Origin: Aneurinibacillus sp. Ricciae_BoGa-3
GTDB lineage: Bacteria > Bacillota > Bacilli > Aneurinibacillales > Aneurinibacillaceae
Direction of reading: 5' to 3'
DNA length: 64,000 bases
Assembly (NCBI RefSeq): GCF_028421645.1
Contig: NZ_CP116887.1
Location: 3,722,001 to 3,786,000, forward strand
This document shows, piece by piece, positions 1 to 9,058 of the stretch (positions are counted from its first letter, which is position 1; each line of letters begins with the position of its first letter). A program made the position numbers and the translations under genes. The notes under the pieces were generated by a model that worked only from the letters and a program-made list of their open reading frames with translations, was not told where the DNA came from and did no database searches.

Positions 1-417
1 CCACATGGCCTGAAAGCCTGTCATCCCGATGCTTTCCGAGGCTTCTTTCTGGCCCTTATCAATGGACAGGATACCTGCCCGAATAATCTCCGTTATGTAG
101 GCCCCTTCATTCAGTGCAAGAGCTGTTGTCGCCGCAATAATAAGATACGATTCACCAAACCACTGATGAAGCGGGAGGACGAGTGGCAGTCCTGAATAAA
201 TAAATAATACCTGTACGAGCAGGGGTGTACCGCGAAAGATTTCCACATAAACATTACTGATAATGCGAAGTACCGTAAACAGTGAAAGCTTCATAAACGC
301 GGCGACTAGACCAATAATGGATGCGAAAAGTACACCCAGAATGGAATATTGAATCGTAAACACCAAACCATGCAGCAGCTGCGGCATCGCATCTTGAATG
401 GCCTGTAAGAATTCCAT
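1..417 (-). CDS. Amino-acid ABC transporter permease (HisM/GlnP type), 3' part missing
   Basis: The reading frame starts at the ATG at 417 and runs off the left edge, giving about 139 residues beginning MEFLQAIQDAMPQL. It has the usual N-terminal layout of a polar amino-acid ABC permease: a helix with LVFTIQYSILGVLFASIIGL, then a segment with YVEIFRGTPLLVQVLFIYSGLP and the start of the EAA loop (NEGAYITEIIRAGILSIDKGQ). The protein would form the membrane channel that works with the binding protein encoded just upstream (504-1358). An ATPase gene is expected beyond the window. The substrate cannot be assigned from this fragment. Confidence 0.9.
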   Translation of the reverse strand, partial: MEFLQAIQDAMPQLLHGLVFTIQYSILGVLFASIIGLVAAFMKLSLFTVLRIISNVYVEIFRGTPLLVQVLFIYSGLPLVLPLHQWFGESYLIIAATTALALNEGAYITEIIRAGILSIDKGQKEASESIGMTGFQAMW

Positions 418-448
418 ATATTCAACTACCTTTCTTACCTTGACGTAA

Positions 449-483
449 GGATGGCATAGCCCCAATTTGTGCTATGCCATCAT
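449..483 (-). terminator. Intercistronic stem-loop between binding-protein and permease genes
   Basis: The arms ATGGCATAGC (451-460) and GCTATGCCAT (471-480) form a perfect 10-bp stem with a 10-nt loop in the gap between the binding protein and the permease. There is no strong U-run. It may act as a partial terminator or mRNA stabiliser that keeps binding-protein levels above permease levels, as is common in ABC operons; that role is inferred. Confidence 0.5.
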
Positions 484-503
484 CCATCCGTTAAATTGTA
501 GGA

Positions 504-1358
504 TTACTTGTCATGCAGGGCAACCGTTGCCGGGTCGATTGTAGTCGTTACAAGGCCATTTTTATCATCGCCAAAATACTGTTTATAGAGCGCGGCGTAT
601 TCTCCGCTATCCTGCATCTTCTTAAACCCATCGTTGACTTTTTTGAGGATATCCGGTGCATCTTTGCGAACAGCGATGCCGTAATACTCCCCTGTCAGAA
701 GACCGCCAACAGTCTTCACTTCAGGATGGGATTTCATGAAGTTAAGATTAACAGGGTTGTCAAATACAACAGCCTGTGCTCCTCCATTTTCTAGTTGGTT
801 GTAAGCATCGTCAATGTTATCAAACTGCTGCACTTTGACGCCGCCAACTTTATTCAGGATATCAACCGAAGAGGTTGCTTTCTTGGTTGCGACGGTTTTT
901 CCGGCTAAATCCTTCAGTTCTTTAACGGAGGAATCCGATTTCTTCACCAGGATGGACAAGCCTGATTTATAGTAAGCGTTGGAGAATGAAACCACCTTTT
1001 CGCGGCTTGTTTTGATCGTGATGCCTGCTACCGCGATATCCACCTGGCTCGCTTGAAGGGCCGGAATAAGGCCGGTAAAGTTCATGGTTTTCATATTTAC
1101 CTTTAGATTTTCTTTCTTGGCAATTGCATTGATTAAATCAATGTCGAAGCCTGTTACCTTGCCATTCGTCTGCGTTTCGAAAGGAGGGAAAGTTGTGTCA
1201 GCTGCCACATTGACTGTTTGCTGGCTGGATGAATCGGCAGATTTACCAGATGTGCTCGGCTGCGCCGCCCCTCCTGCACTACTGGAAGAGTTGGAACTAC
1301 AGCCGGCAAGTGTTGCTCCGAGCAGCATTGCACTTACAAGATACTTCATACTTTTCAT
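504..1358 (-). CDS. Amino-acid ABC transporter substrate-binding lipoprotein
   Basis: Starting at the ATG at 1358, which follows the Shine-Dalgarno AAGGGGG, the product is 284 residues. A longer in-frame start at 1403 has no ribosome site. The N-terminus is a lipoprotein signal (MKSMKYLVSAMLLGATLAGC) with the lipobox cysteine, then a Ser/Gly-rich linker. The body is a type-II periplasmic-binding fold (SBP_bac_3), with TTFPPFETQTNGKVTGFDID near the start and DVNDGFKKMQDSGEYAALYKQYF-like residues at the end. In a Gram-positive cell it would be anchored to the outer membrane face and deliver a polar amino acid or similar solute to the permease encoded directly downstream. The ligand is not evident. 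Confidence 0.93.
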   Translation of the reverse strand: MKSMKYLVSAMLLGATLAGCSSNSSSSAGGAAQPSTSGKSADSSSQQTVNVAADTTFPPFETQTNGKVTGFDIDLINAIAKKENLKVNMKTMNFTGLIPALQASQVDIAVAGITIKTSREKVVSFSNAYYKSGLSILVKKSDSSVKELKDLAGKTVATKKATSSVDILNKVGGVKVQQFDNIDDAYNQLENGGAQAVVFDNPVNLNFMKSHPEVKTVGGLLTGEYYGIAVRKDAPDILKKVNDGFKKMQDSGEYAALYKQYFGDDKNGLVTTTIDPATVALHDK

Positions 1359-1418
1359 ACTTATTGCCCCCTTACTTATCTTTTTATTATAAAAAATTGA
1401 CAATTTCGTAACAAATAA

Positions 1419-1447
1419 ATTATAGCAAAACTATTTGTGGGAAGAAA
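1419..1447 (-). promoter_or_regulatory. Probable extended -10 sigma-A promoter of the ABC transporter operon
   Basis: On the minus strand, TGCTATAAT (extended -10, hexamer at 1419-1424) sits 17 nt after a weak -35, TTTCTT. It is about 60 nt upstream of the binding-protein start. Confidence 0.45.
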
Positions 1448-1521
1448 CTAAAAGTTTTAATGTTTCTAGCAGTATTCTATGAATCGTAGAATAGATAAAG
1501 AACTGATATGTAAGCAAAGGC

Positions 1522-1840
1522 CTATAATCTGCTTTCTTTAACGCTTCGGTATTTTGATGGGGGCAGCCCAATCTCTTTAGAAAATACGGATGAAAAGTGG
1601 GCTGAGTTCTTCAGCCGACGATCGGTTCACCAAGAGCTGCGGACGGCATCTTTTGCACGGGCGAAAGCCTTCGTTTTCTGCATCTTCTATGCTTTGAAAA
1701 AGTTTGACATTGTTTATTTTTGGAAGTCTCGACTTGCATGAGGGCCTGCAGAAAATGCCGGTCGTCAGCACCCCATAGTAAAATTCTCCATCATAATCCT
1801 GATCACAATCCACGATTGCCTGCCAAAATTCGGCTTTCAT
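1522..1840 (-). pseudogene. Decayed Ada-type methylphosphotriester regulator (AdaA remnant)
   Basis: The frame begins at the ATG at 1840 behind a strong GGAGGTGAC site. It encodes the Ada metal-binding domain: FYYGVLTTGIFCRPSC near residues 20-36, then FRPCKRCRP, giving the four zinc cysteines. After about residue 75 the frame runs into a stop at 1577. In another frame the next bases encode HFSSVFSKEIGLPPSKYR (about 1537-1590), a typical AraC-family C-terminal helix-turn-helix end. The middle part of the normal roughly 200-residue protein is missing. The simplest reading is an out-of-frame internal deletion joining the two ends. Intact homologues sense DNA methylphosphotriesters and activate alkylation repair; this copy cannot make the DNA-binding part. 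Confidence 0.8.
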
Positions 1841-1999
1841 CTTGTCACCTCCTGGTTTAAAGTTTAGCACACCTACATCGTTGTCATTACCGTTCATGAA
1901 TAAGAAAGCAATATTAGAAAAGTATATTCGCGGAAAGAATCTTAGAATGATATCATAGAAACAGGTTTTAAAGACAGAGTGGAGAGGAGCTTAGAAAAA

Positions 2000-2908
2000 T
2001 TGAATCGCAAAGGTTTTGGTGCATTATTTTTACTGGCAGCCTTATGGGGTGGGTCGTATCTATTCATGCGAATCGCCACGCCTGTTATCGGGCCATTCGT
2101 TACAGTTGAGCTGCGCGTTCTATTGGCGGGAATCGCGCTACTGCTGTATGCACTCCTGATTAAGTACCGGGTAAACATCCTGAAGAAGTGGAAACAATAC
2201 CTTATTCTCGGCGGATTAAACGCCGCTATCCCCTTCTCCTTTATTTGTACGGCAGAAATTCATTTAAGCGCTTCGCTGGCTTCCATCCTCAATGCGACGA
2301 CCCCGCTATTTACCACGCTGGTTGCGTGGGGCTGGATCAAAGAGCCACTTACTATGAAAAAGATTACAGGACTTATTATTGGTATAGTAGGAGTGGCTGT
2401 ACTTGTGGGCTGGAGCCCAATCCCGCTTGATAAAACAACCCTTTTATCTGCCTCCTGCACCTTGTTGGCGGCTTTGTCCTATGGCTTCGGCGGAATATAC
2501 GCCGCCCGCACATTTAAAGAGACAAAACCGCTGGACATCGCGATTGGGCAACAGTTGGGTGCAAGCGTTCTGCTTGTGCCATTTGCTATCACAAGCATGC
2601 CACACAAGATGCCGCCTGCAGAAGTTATCTATTCGATTCTGGGCATTTCACTTCTGTGTACGGCGGTCGCGTACCTGATTTATTTTTACTTAATAAACAG
2701 TGTAGGCGCAGTCAAAACCTTGTATGTAACATTTCTTGTTCCTGTTTTTGGCGTCATCTGGGGCATCGTTTTCCTTGGGGAGTCATTCTTTTTCAATACC
2801 TTAATTGGTTTAATCATCATCATATTGAGTATCGCCATTGTCACCAATATATTGCCAGTTAGGTTGAAAAAGAAAAGGAAAGAACAGAATGCGTATCAGA
2901 ATATGTGA
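2000..2908 (+). CDS. DMT-superfamily (EamA) transporter
   Basis: The product is an integral membrane protein of about 302 residues with ten hydrophobic segments and two EamA repeats (GALFLLAALWGGSYLFMRI at the start; FLVPVFGVIWGIVFLGE in the second half). The C-terminus is Lys/Arg-rich, ending on the cytoplasmic side. I prefer the TTG at 2000, since GGAGAGGAG lies about 9 nt upstream; a GTG at 1979 is in frame but has no ribosome site. Family members export small metabolites or amino acids; the substrate is unknown. It is a single gene with a strong terminator immediately after it. Confidence 0.88.
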   Translation: MNRKGFGALFLLAALWGGSYLFMRIATPVIGPFVTVELRVLLAGIALLLYALLIKYRVNILKKWKQYLILGGLNAAIPFSFICTAEIHLSASLASILNATTPLFTTLVAWGWIKEPLTMKKITGLIIGIVGVAVLVGWSPIPLDKTTLLSASCTLLAALSYGFGGIYAARTFKETKPLDIAIGQQLGASVLLVPFAITSMPHKMPPAEVIYSILGISLLCTAVAYLIYFYLINSVGAVKTLYVTFLVPVFGVIWGIVFLGESFFFNTLIGLIIIILSIAIVTNILPVRLKKKRKEQNAYQNM

Positions 2909-2940
2909 GTGGTGGGTATTCAAACACTCACTGAAAATGA

Positions 2941-2972
2941 AAGCTGCCAATTTTCATTGGCAGCTTATTTTT
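2941..2972 (+). terminator. Rho-independent terminator after the DMT transporter
   Basis: An 11-bp perfect stem (AAGCTGCCAAT / ATTGGCAGCTT) with a TTTC loop is followed by ATTTTT. Confidence 0.9.
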
Positions 2973-3003
2973 GTATCGCCGTACACCCAATTTAGTTCGT
3001 TTC

Positions 3004-3097
3004 TTTTAAAAGTGAAACTGCTTTGTAACTTGTTCCTTTCGTACTTCTTTTTCTGATATAGACTTTCATTTCTGAATATGCCATTTCAATTTCGAAA
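3004..3097 (+). promoter_or_regulatory. Candidate upstream activating sites for the hyuAB operon (TTTCA-N4-TGAAA)
   Basis: Two 9/10 matches to the palindrome lie 20 bp apart: TTTCATTTCTGAAT (3064-3077) and TTTCAATTTCGAAA (3084-3097). A third, TTTTAAAAGTGAAA, is at 3004-3017. They sit 215-300 bp before the expected sigma-54 start site. The same motif occurs four times upstream of pxpB, including one pair with the same 20-bp spacing. I infer that they bind the enhancer-binding protein encoded at 10940-12994. The rest of the 2973-3357 gap is AT-rich with no gene. Confidence 0.6.
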
Positions 3098-3285
3098 CTT
3101 AGCTTATATACTTTTTTTGTTGTAGCCAGCCTTCTACATTCTTAAAAGTGTAATAGTTCCAATTCAATTTCTATTTAATAAGGCTTGTAAAAAGGCTTCT
3201 ATTTTATTTACAAGTTTTGAATTAGTTATACGCCATGAGATAAGGGAGTTCTTCCACATGTTTAATGTGTTTAAATATTCTGACC

Positions 3286-3303
3286 TTGGTATGAAAATTG
3301 CTA
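3286..3303 (+). promoter_or_regulatory. Sigma-54 (-24/-12) promoter of hyuA
   Basis: TTGGTATGAAAATTGCTA matches the -24/-12 consensus, with GG and GC separated by exactly 10 nt. The expected start site is near 3313, leaving a 45-nt leader that includes the hyuA ribosome site (AAAGGGAG). Confidence 0.82.
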
Positions 3304-3357
3304 ATACCCTTATTATGAAAGATTTCTATTTTAATCATACAAGAAAGGGAGTGCACC

Positions 3358-5406
3358 ATGGGAAAATACCGGGTAGCCGTGGATGTAGGCGGTACTTTTA
3401 CAGATGTATTTGTTTTCAATGAAGAAAAAGGAGAAATTGCTGTAACAAAGGTCTCTTCTACGAATGACAACCCAGCACGAGGAATTCTTGATGCTGTTAA
3501 AAAATCCTTGGTTCCTCTAGATGAAATTACTATTTTCTCTCATGGAACAACAGTCGGAACCAACGCATTGATTACCAGACGCTTACCAAAGGCAGCCTTC
3601 ATTGCAACTAAGGGCTTTCGTGATGTGCCAGAAATCCGACGCGGTACCAAACTGGATCTTTGGGATACTTATCAGGATGTAGCTCCCCCTTATATCCAGC
3701 GCCGTGATCGCTTTGAAATCACCGAGCGGGTTGATTACAATGGGCAAATCATAACCCCGCTAAATGAACAAGAAGCCCGGGAGTTGGTCCGTATTTTAAA
3801 AAAACGCGGCGTTGAATCCGTCGCAGTCGGGTTTATGAATGCCTATGTAAATGGACAGAACGAACAGCGAATGAAAGAAATTCTACAAGAGGAAATTCCA
3901 GGCATATACGTATGCACTTCCAGTGAAACATTACCGGAAATTTTTGAACATGAAAGAATCAGTACAACGATTGCAAACGCTGTGCTTGGACCCCTAGTTA
4001 GCAATTACATACAGGAACTTTCTGCTTCATTGAATGACGACGGTTATGACGGTGACGTGCTTGTACTTCACTCAGGCGGTGGTGTGATGACGTCAGAAAC
4101 GGTACCGCGTTATGCAGCTCGCCTTGCAAGTTCTGGGATTGCTGCTGGTGCCATTGCAAGTGCCCATATCGCTAAACTGTGTGGCTTCCAATCCGCCATT
4201 GGTCTCGATATGGGTGGAACGAGTACGGACATTTCTCTAATGTACGATGGAAAAGTGCGTGTCACAAAAGATTGGTACATCGAATACGGTTATCCGATCG
4301 GATTCCCAAGCATCGAGATTTTGACCATCGGTGCTGGTGGCGGGAGTCTAGCCTGGATTGATGGAGGGGGTTCACTACGCAATGGTCCTCAGAGTGCTGG
4401 GGCAACGCCAGGACCTGCCTGTTACCAACAAGGCGGAACAGAACCGACAAACAGTGACGCCAACCTCGTGTTAGGACGCTTGGGTACGGAACTACTTGAT
4501 GGACAAATGTCGCTTGACAAATCGAAAGCCCTAGAAGCCATACGCAAAATTGCTGAACCATTTGGTTATACCGAGGTAGAAGCCGCAAATGCCATCATCA
4601 AGGTTGCAAACGCAAATATGTGTGACGCCCTCCGTCTTATTTCTGTTCGTCGTGGCTATGATCCCCGTGACTTTGCCCTGGTGGCATTTGGAGGTGCAGG
4701 TGCACTGCATGGCGCTCATCTGGCAAAGGAAATGGAAATCCCAACCGTTATCGTACCTCCTCACCCAGGAATTACTTCAGCCATGGGCTGCCTGCTGGTC
4801 GATGTGCGGCACGATATTTCCAAAACCTATCTTAAGAATATAATCGACGTATCTTTAACTGAATTGGAGAATGAGTTTATTCGGATGGAAATAGAAGCAG
4901 CAGATCTCTTGGCAGAAGAAGGAGTGAACGAGGGCGATTCCCAACTGATACGTTTTATTGATATGCGCTACACAGGCCAATGGCGCTCACTGTCTGTGTC
5001 CATATCACGTCCTATTACATCACTGGAACAAGCACTGGAGCAGTTCCACAAAGAACATGAACGTGAATTTGCATTCTCCAATCGACAACAAAGCGTTGAA
5101 ATCTACGGGCTTCGCGTTGCTGCAACTGGCTTTGTGCCAAAACCTGATCTTCAGGTAGAACAACCGGAAGGAAATTTGAGCGATGCCATAAAAGGTAGTC
5201 GCCAGGTCTATTTTGAAGAAAGTGGTGGTTTCATCGAATCTACTATATACGATCGGATTATACTTCCCGTTGGTTCGATTTTCTTTGGTCCTGCTATCGT
5301 TGACCAGCTAGATTCAACGGTTGTTATTCCACCTGATTTTATTGCAGAAGTTGACTCCTGTAAAAATCTTATTTTAACTTACAAAGATATGGAGGCCAAA
5401 TCATGA
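3358..5406 (+). CDS. hyuA: Hydantoinase/oxoprolinase subunit A (ATP-dependent cyclic amide hydrolase)
   Basis: The product has 682 residues, the usual size for the family. The N-terminal Hydt_A_N domain starts KYRVAVDVGGTFTDVFVF (DVGGTFTD phosphate-binding loop, about residues 10-17). The Hydantoinase_A core has GLDMGGTSTDISL near residue 282 and TIGAGGGSLAWID after it, the second phosphate signature of this actin-like ATPase fold. Homologues use ATP to open N-methylhydantoin, 5-oxoproline or lactam rings with the B subunit. The start ATG follows AAAGGGAGTGCACC. The gene overlaps hyuB by 4 bp (ATGA), which implies translational coupling and a 1:1 complex. Transcription is probably from the sigma-54 promoter at 3286-3303. 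The exact substrate cannot be fixed: N-methylhydantoin, hydantoin, oxoproline and gamma- to epsilon-lactams are all possible. Confidence 0.93.
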   Translation: MGKYRVAVDVGGTFTDVFVFNEEKGEIAVTKVSSTNDNPARGILDAVKKSLVPLDEITIFSHGTTVGTNALITRRLPKAAFIATKGFRDVPEIRRGTKLDLWDTYQDVAPPYIQRRDRFEITERVDYNGQIITPLNEQEARELVRILKKRGVESVAVGFMNAYVNGQNEQRMKEILQEEIPGIYVCTSSETLPEIFEHERISTTIANAVLGPLVSNYIQELSASLNDDGYDGDVLVLHSGGGVMTSETVPRYAARLASSGIAAGAIASAHIAKLCGFQSAIGLDMGGTSTDISLMYDGKVRVTKDWYIEYGYPIGFPSIEILTIGAGGGSLAWIDGGGSLRNGPQSAGATPGPACYQQGGTEPTNSDANLVLGRLGTELLDGQMSLDKSKALEAIRKIAEPFGYTEVEAANAIIKVANANMCDALRLISVRRGYDPRDFALVAFGGAGALHGAHLAKEMEIPTVIVPPHPGITSAMGCLLVDVRHDISKTYLKNIIDVSLTELENEFIRMEIEAADLLAEEGVNEGDSQLIRFIDMRYTGQWRSLSVSISRPITSLEQALEQFHKEHEREFAFSNRQQSVEIYGLRVAATGFVPKPDLQVEQPEGNLSDAIKGSRQVYFEESGGFIESTIYDRIILPVGSIFFGPAIVDQLDSTVVIPPDFIAEVDSCKNLILTYKDMEAKS

Positions 5407-7370
5407 ATAAAACTGAGTCTTTGGATACACGCTTAGACCCCGTAACCTTCGAAGTACTTAAGAATGCTTTTGTAAACCTGGTGGACCAGATGTCCGAGCA
5501 AATTTTACGGACTTGCTATTCCTTCGTCATTTACAGCCGTGACTTCAGCTCAGCGATCTGCGATGCAGAAGGCAATACGATTATGCAAGGAACACAAGAT
5601 ATCTCTGTACATGTTGGTACGCTTCATTTGACCGCCAAAGCAGTACTCGAGGATTTTGGGGAAGACATTCATCCAGGAGATGTGTTCTTGGTTAATGATC
5701 CATATCGTGGAGGCACTCACTTTTGTGATGTGAGAGTTGTCAGACCAGTCTTTTACCAAGGTAAACTCATTTCTTTTATGCAATGCAACGGCCACTGGGC
5801 AGATGTGGGTGGCAGTGTACCCGGCTCCTTTAACGTCCAGTCCAAGGACCATTATGGTGAAGGTATGCGAATTCCTCCCGTTCGCATTTGGAGCAAAGGC
5901 CAATATTTGAAGGATGTTGCGAACCTAATGGTTGCTAATATGCGTGTTCCGGAAGAACGTCTTGGCGATCTACGCTCTCAGGCGGAGGCTACAAAAGTCG
6001 GGGAACAACAGCTGGTGCGGCTTATTGAAAAATATGGATTAAGTACTGTTGTTACTGCTTTTGAAGAGGTGCAAAACTATGTAGAACGATTGGGGCGGGC
6101 TCGTATTGAAGAACTGCCAGATGGAACTTGGGAGACAACAGACTATATCGATATGGACCCGGAGTTGGGTGATCAGTTGATCCCAATCCACGTTAGTTTA
6201 AGCATTCAAGGAGATGAAATTTTTTATGATTTAAGAGGTTCCCATTCTTACGTTAGCACCTTCTTAAATTCCGGCTTTGGTGCCTCCTTCTCTGCAGTCA
6301 TCTCTGGTACGAAAACATTCTTCCCGGATATACCGCTGAATTCCGGCTTTTACCGCTTTGTCCATGTTGAATTACCGGAAAATTCGGTCGTTAATGCTCC
6401 TCATCCAGTAGCCGTCACCGGCTTTTGTTCAGGGGCTTATGAAAAAATTATGAACGCGATTTTTGAATTATGGTCACAAGTCATGCCAGAAAGAGCTATT
6501 GCATGCTCATTTAACCTGGAATATCTGCTGATTGGTGGATCGGATCGCCGTGATGGCTATAACAACTATTTTATGTGGTATGACTGGATGGCGGGCGGAC
6601 ATGGAGGCCGTTCCTTTAAAGATGGTGCTAATGCCATGTCTCCGGTGTTCGGTGTCGGTCTTAGTATCCAGCCCTGTGAAGGTCAGGAACGTCTCTCTCC
6701 GGTTATCACCACACATCATGAAATTGTAACTGATTCAGCAGGTCCAGGAAAATTCCGCGGCGGAGCAGGGGTTCGCAAGGGGGGAACATTAACCCTTTGC
6801 GAGGATGCAGTAATGTCCTACTGCTGTGACCGCTCCCGTTCAGTAACATGGGGAATAAATGGGGGTCTTCCTTCTCAGCCTCATGGAGCCTGGCTCAATC
6901 CGGAAAGCGAAGACCCTCATTTTCTCGGTACAGTATTTTCCAACATTCCTTTACAGCAAGGGGATTCCTTTGATCGCCCTGCTGCTGGTGGTGGTGGATT
7001 AGGAGATTCGCTTGAGCGAGATCCGCAGCTTGTGCTTGAGGACGTAATCGATCAATACGTTTCAATTGAACGTGCCCGAAAAGATTATGGGGTTGTGATC
7101 AAAGAAATCGACCGCGAAATTGATCTATTTGAAATAGATGAAGAGGCCACAGTACAGGAAAGGGATTATATTCGTGCTAATCGTAAGCAATGGATGCAAA
7201 CTGACATTTTATTAGTACAACAAAAATTTAAAGCTGGAGAAATTGATGAGCTTGATGTAATTCGCCGGTACGGAGTAATCATTGATTATACAACGGGCAA
7301 TGTCCTTCCGACATCAACGGAACAGTATCGTAACATGTTGTATAAACGAACCTTACAATATTGGTCTTAA
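5403..7370 (+). CDS. hyuB: Hydantoinase/oxoprolinase subunit B
   Basis: A 655-residue Hydantoinase_B protein beginning LDPVTFEVLKNAFVNLVDQM. Family hallmarks seen include CDAEGNTIMQGTQDISVHVG near residues 58-77, HPGDVFLVNDPYRGGTHFCD near 95-114 and AGPGKFRGGAGVRKGG near 443-458. The B subunit carries the hydrolytic site, while subunit A phosphorylates the substrate. The length is close to bacterial N-methylhydantoinase and caprolactamase B chains. It overlaps hyuA by 4 bp and precedes the permease by 66 nt, so uptake and ring opening are made together. Confidence 0.93.
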   Translation: MNKTESLDTRLDPVTFEVLKNAFVNLVDQMSEQILRTCYSFVIYSRDFSSAICDAEGNTIMQGTQDISVHVGTLHLTAKAVLEDFGEDIHPGDVFLVNDPYRGGTHFCDVRVVRPVFYQGKLISFMQCNGHWADVGGSVPGSFNVQSKDHYGEGMRIPPVRIWSKGQYLKDVANLMVANMRVPEERLGDLRSQAEATKVGEQQLVRLIEKYGLSTVVTAFEEVQNYVERLGRARIEELPDGTWETTDYIDMDPELGDQLIPIHVSLSIQGDEIFYDLRGSHSYVSTFLNSGFGASFSAVISGTKTFFPDIPLNSGFYRFVHVELPENSVVNAPHPVAVTGFCSGAYEKIMNAIFELWSQVMPERAIACSFNLEYLLIGGSDRRDGYNNYFMWYDWMAGGHGGRSFKDGANAMSPVFGVGLSIQPCEGQERLSPVITTHHEIVTDSAGPGKFRGGAGVRKGGTLTLCEDAVMSYCCDRSRSVTWGINGGLPSQPHGAWLNPESEDPHFLGTVFSNIPLQQGDSFDRPAAGGGGLGDSLERDPQLVLEDVIDQYVSIERARKDYGVVIKEIDREIDLFEIDEEATVQERDYIRANRKQWMQTDILLVQQKFKAGEIDELDVIRRYGVIIDYTTGNVLPTSTEQYRNMLYKRTLQYWS

Positions 7371-7436
7371 CTTTTTTAGAACTGAATGTTTCACCCCCCA
7401 TCTTTTTCTCTACTGATTTTAAAAGGAGCGATCTAA

Positions 7437-9005
7437 ATGGCCGAGATTTTAAAAGTAAACAAAAATGAAAAGAATGAACAAAAAGAAGATTATGCACTAC
7501 AGCGAGTACCTAAGCATTGGCGTATGCCCTGGTTCAATGTCACAAACGTAGCGATCGGTGTCGCAACAGCGATGATCTTTATGCAGATGGGAAGTTTAAT
7601 GGCAATACAATTTGGTAGTATTAATGCCCTCATTGCCGAAATCTACGCAACTATAGTCGCCGGATTTCTTGGGATTATCATAGCCTATTTGGCAGCTAAG
7701 AATGGATTAAATGTAAATTTAATGTCACGCGGTGCCGGTTTCGGATTCATCGGTGCTTCCATTACTTCTTTCATCTATGCTATTAACTTCATTATGTATT
7801 GTGCCATTGAAGGATCAATAATGGCTATAGCGGTACATGAATACATTAAATTCGTACCGACATGGGTTCTAATGATTATCTTAGGTCTAGCTGTCGTCCC
7901 TCTCAATTGGTACGGAGTGAAGCAGCTAGACAAATTTCAGAAGTATTCACTCCCAGTCTATCTGATTCTTCTTTTTTCCGGTATCTTTATGACTGCAAAC
8001 CGCCAATTCGACCACGCAAATTGGCTAAGCTTTCTGCCTTCAGGCCAACATGTTGGTGGGATCGGACTGGTCACATGTATTGGGATTATTAATGGTTTAG
8101 TTGGAATTATCGCGCTGCTAATTTCAGATTATGCACGTTTTATTAAACAAGAAGAATTCAAAATCGGTGTATTTGCCATAGGCTTTATTCCAGCGCTTAT
8201 CTGTTTCTTTATCTCCGGGTTGCTCGGTATTTGGTTTGGTGTTCGCTATATGACAGATAATCCTGGTGTGTATTTTGTATCAGCCATGGGAATTTGGGGA
8301 GCGGCGTTTGCTATTCTCACACAACTACGCATTAATGTTACAAATTTATATAGCGGCTCCACATCTTTGGCAAATTTCTTCGCTAGAGTTTTCCACTTCA
8401 CACCTGGAAGAGTATTCTGGGTGGTAACAACCGCTGTACTTGCCATAATCAGTATGCTATGCGGGGTATTGACTTATATCGGGCCAATGCTTACTTTCCA
8501 GGGTGTGTTTCTGTTTGCCTGGGCGTCAATCCTAGTGACAGATGCAATCATCATTAAAAAATGGTTAAAGCTAGGCCAAGTTCATATCGAGCATCGCCGT
8601 GGCTTTTTACCAGAGTGGAATCCTGTGGGCGTGGTTTCAATCATAATCTCTAGTACAATCGGCACAATCCTGGCTTCCGGTACATGGGGCCCAACTTTAT
8701 CTGGATTAGCCGCACTTATTGCAGGTGTTCTCTCCAGCCTGATCAGCATCATTATTGCTCTTGTTACAAAAGGTAAAACTTACCTTACTGCACGGCCTAT
8801 GGAAGAAATCCAGCAGCAGGCTCACCCTAATGAATATAATGAAACCGTTCATACCTGCGGAAGTTGCCAAGGTGAATTCATCACTGAAGATATGTTGTAC
8901 TGCCCTTTCAACGGCAATAATATATGCTCCCAATGCTGTTCAGCAGAATCACATTGTCAGACAGTCTGTAAGAGACAAAATGTTGGTACGGTTATTACCG
9001 CATAA
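7437..9005 (+). CDS. NCS1-family permease with Cys-rich cytoplasmic tail
   Basis: The product has 522 residues. After a hydrophilic lead (LQRVPKHWRMPWFNVTNVAIG) come about twelve membrane segments, in the style of nucleobase/hydantoin/cytosine-purine permeases. Features include NLMSRGAGFGFIGASITSF and PLNWYGVKQLDKFQKYSLP. This points to proton- or sodium-coupled uptake of a small cyclic amide for HyuAB. The last roughly 50 residues are unusual: HTCGSC, LYCPF, ICSQCC and HCQTVC give eight or so closely spaced cysteines, like a zinc-binding knuckle. The start ATG follows AAAGGAGCGATCTAA. It is the third gene of the sigma-54 operon. Confidence 0.85.
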   Translation: MAEILKVNKNEKNEQKEDYALQRVPKHWRMPWFNVTNVAIGVATAMIFMQMGSLMAIQFGSINALIAEIYATIVAGFLGIIIAYLAAKNGLNVNLMSRGAGFGFIGASITSFIYAINFIMYCAIEGSIMAIAVHEYIKFVPTWVLMIILGLAVVPLNWYGVKQLDKFQKYSLPVYLILLFSGIFMTANRQFDHANWLSFLPSGQHVGGIGLVTCIGIINGLVGIIALLISDYARFIKQEEFKIGVFAIGFIPALICFFISGLLGIWFGVRYMTDNPGVYFVSAMGIWGAAFAILTQLRINVTNLYSGSTSLANFFARVFHFTPGRVFWVVTTAVLAIISMLCGVLTYIGPMLTFQGVFLFAWASILVTDAIIIKKWLKLGQVHIEHRRGFLPEWNPVGVVSIIISSTIGTILASGTWGPTLSGLAALIAGVLSSLISIIIALVTKGKTYLTARPMEEIQQQAHPNEYNETVHTCGSCQGEFITEDMLYCPFNGNNICSQCCSAESHCQTVCKRQNVGTVITA

Positions 9006-9014
9006 ATATTTTGA

Positions 9015-9053
9015 ATGCAATCACCTAGTGTCGGCTTGGCTAGGTGGTTGCAT
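9015..9053. terminator. Bidirectional terminator between convergent operons
   Basis: ATGCAATCACCTAG (9015-9028) pairs with CTAGGTGGTTGCAT (9040-9053), 14 bp with one G-T pair, between the permease and the convergent pxpC-like gene. T-rich sequence flanks both sides. Confidence 0.8.
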
Positions 9054-9058
9054 CCTCC

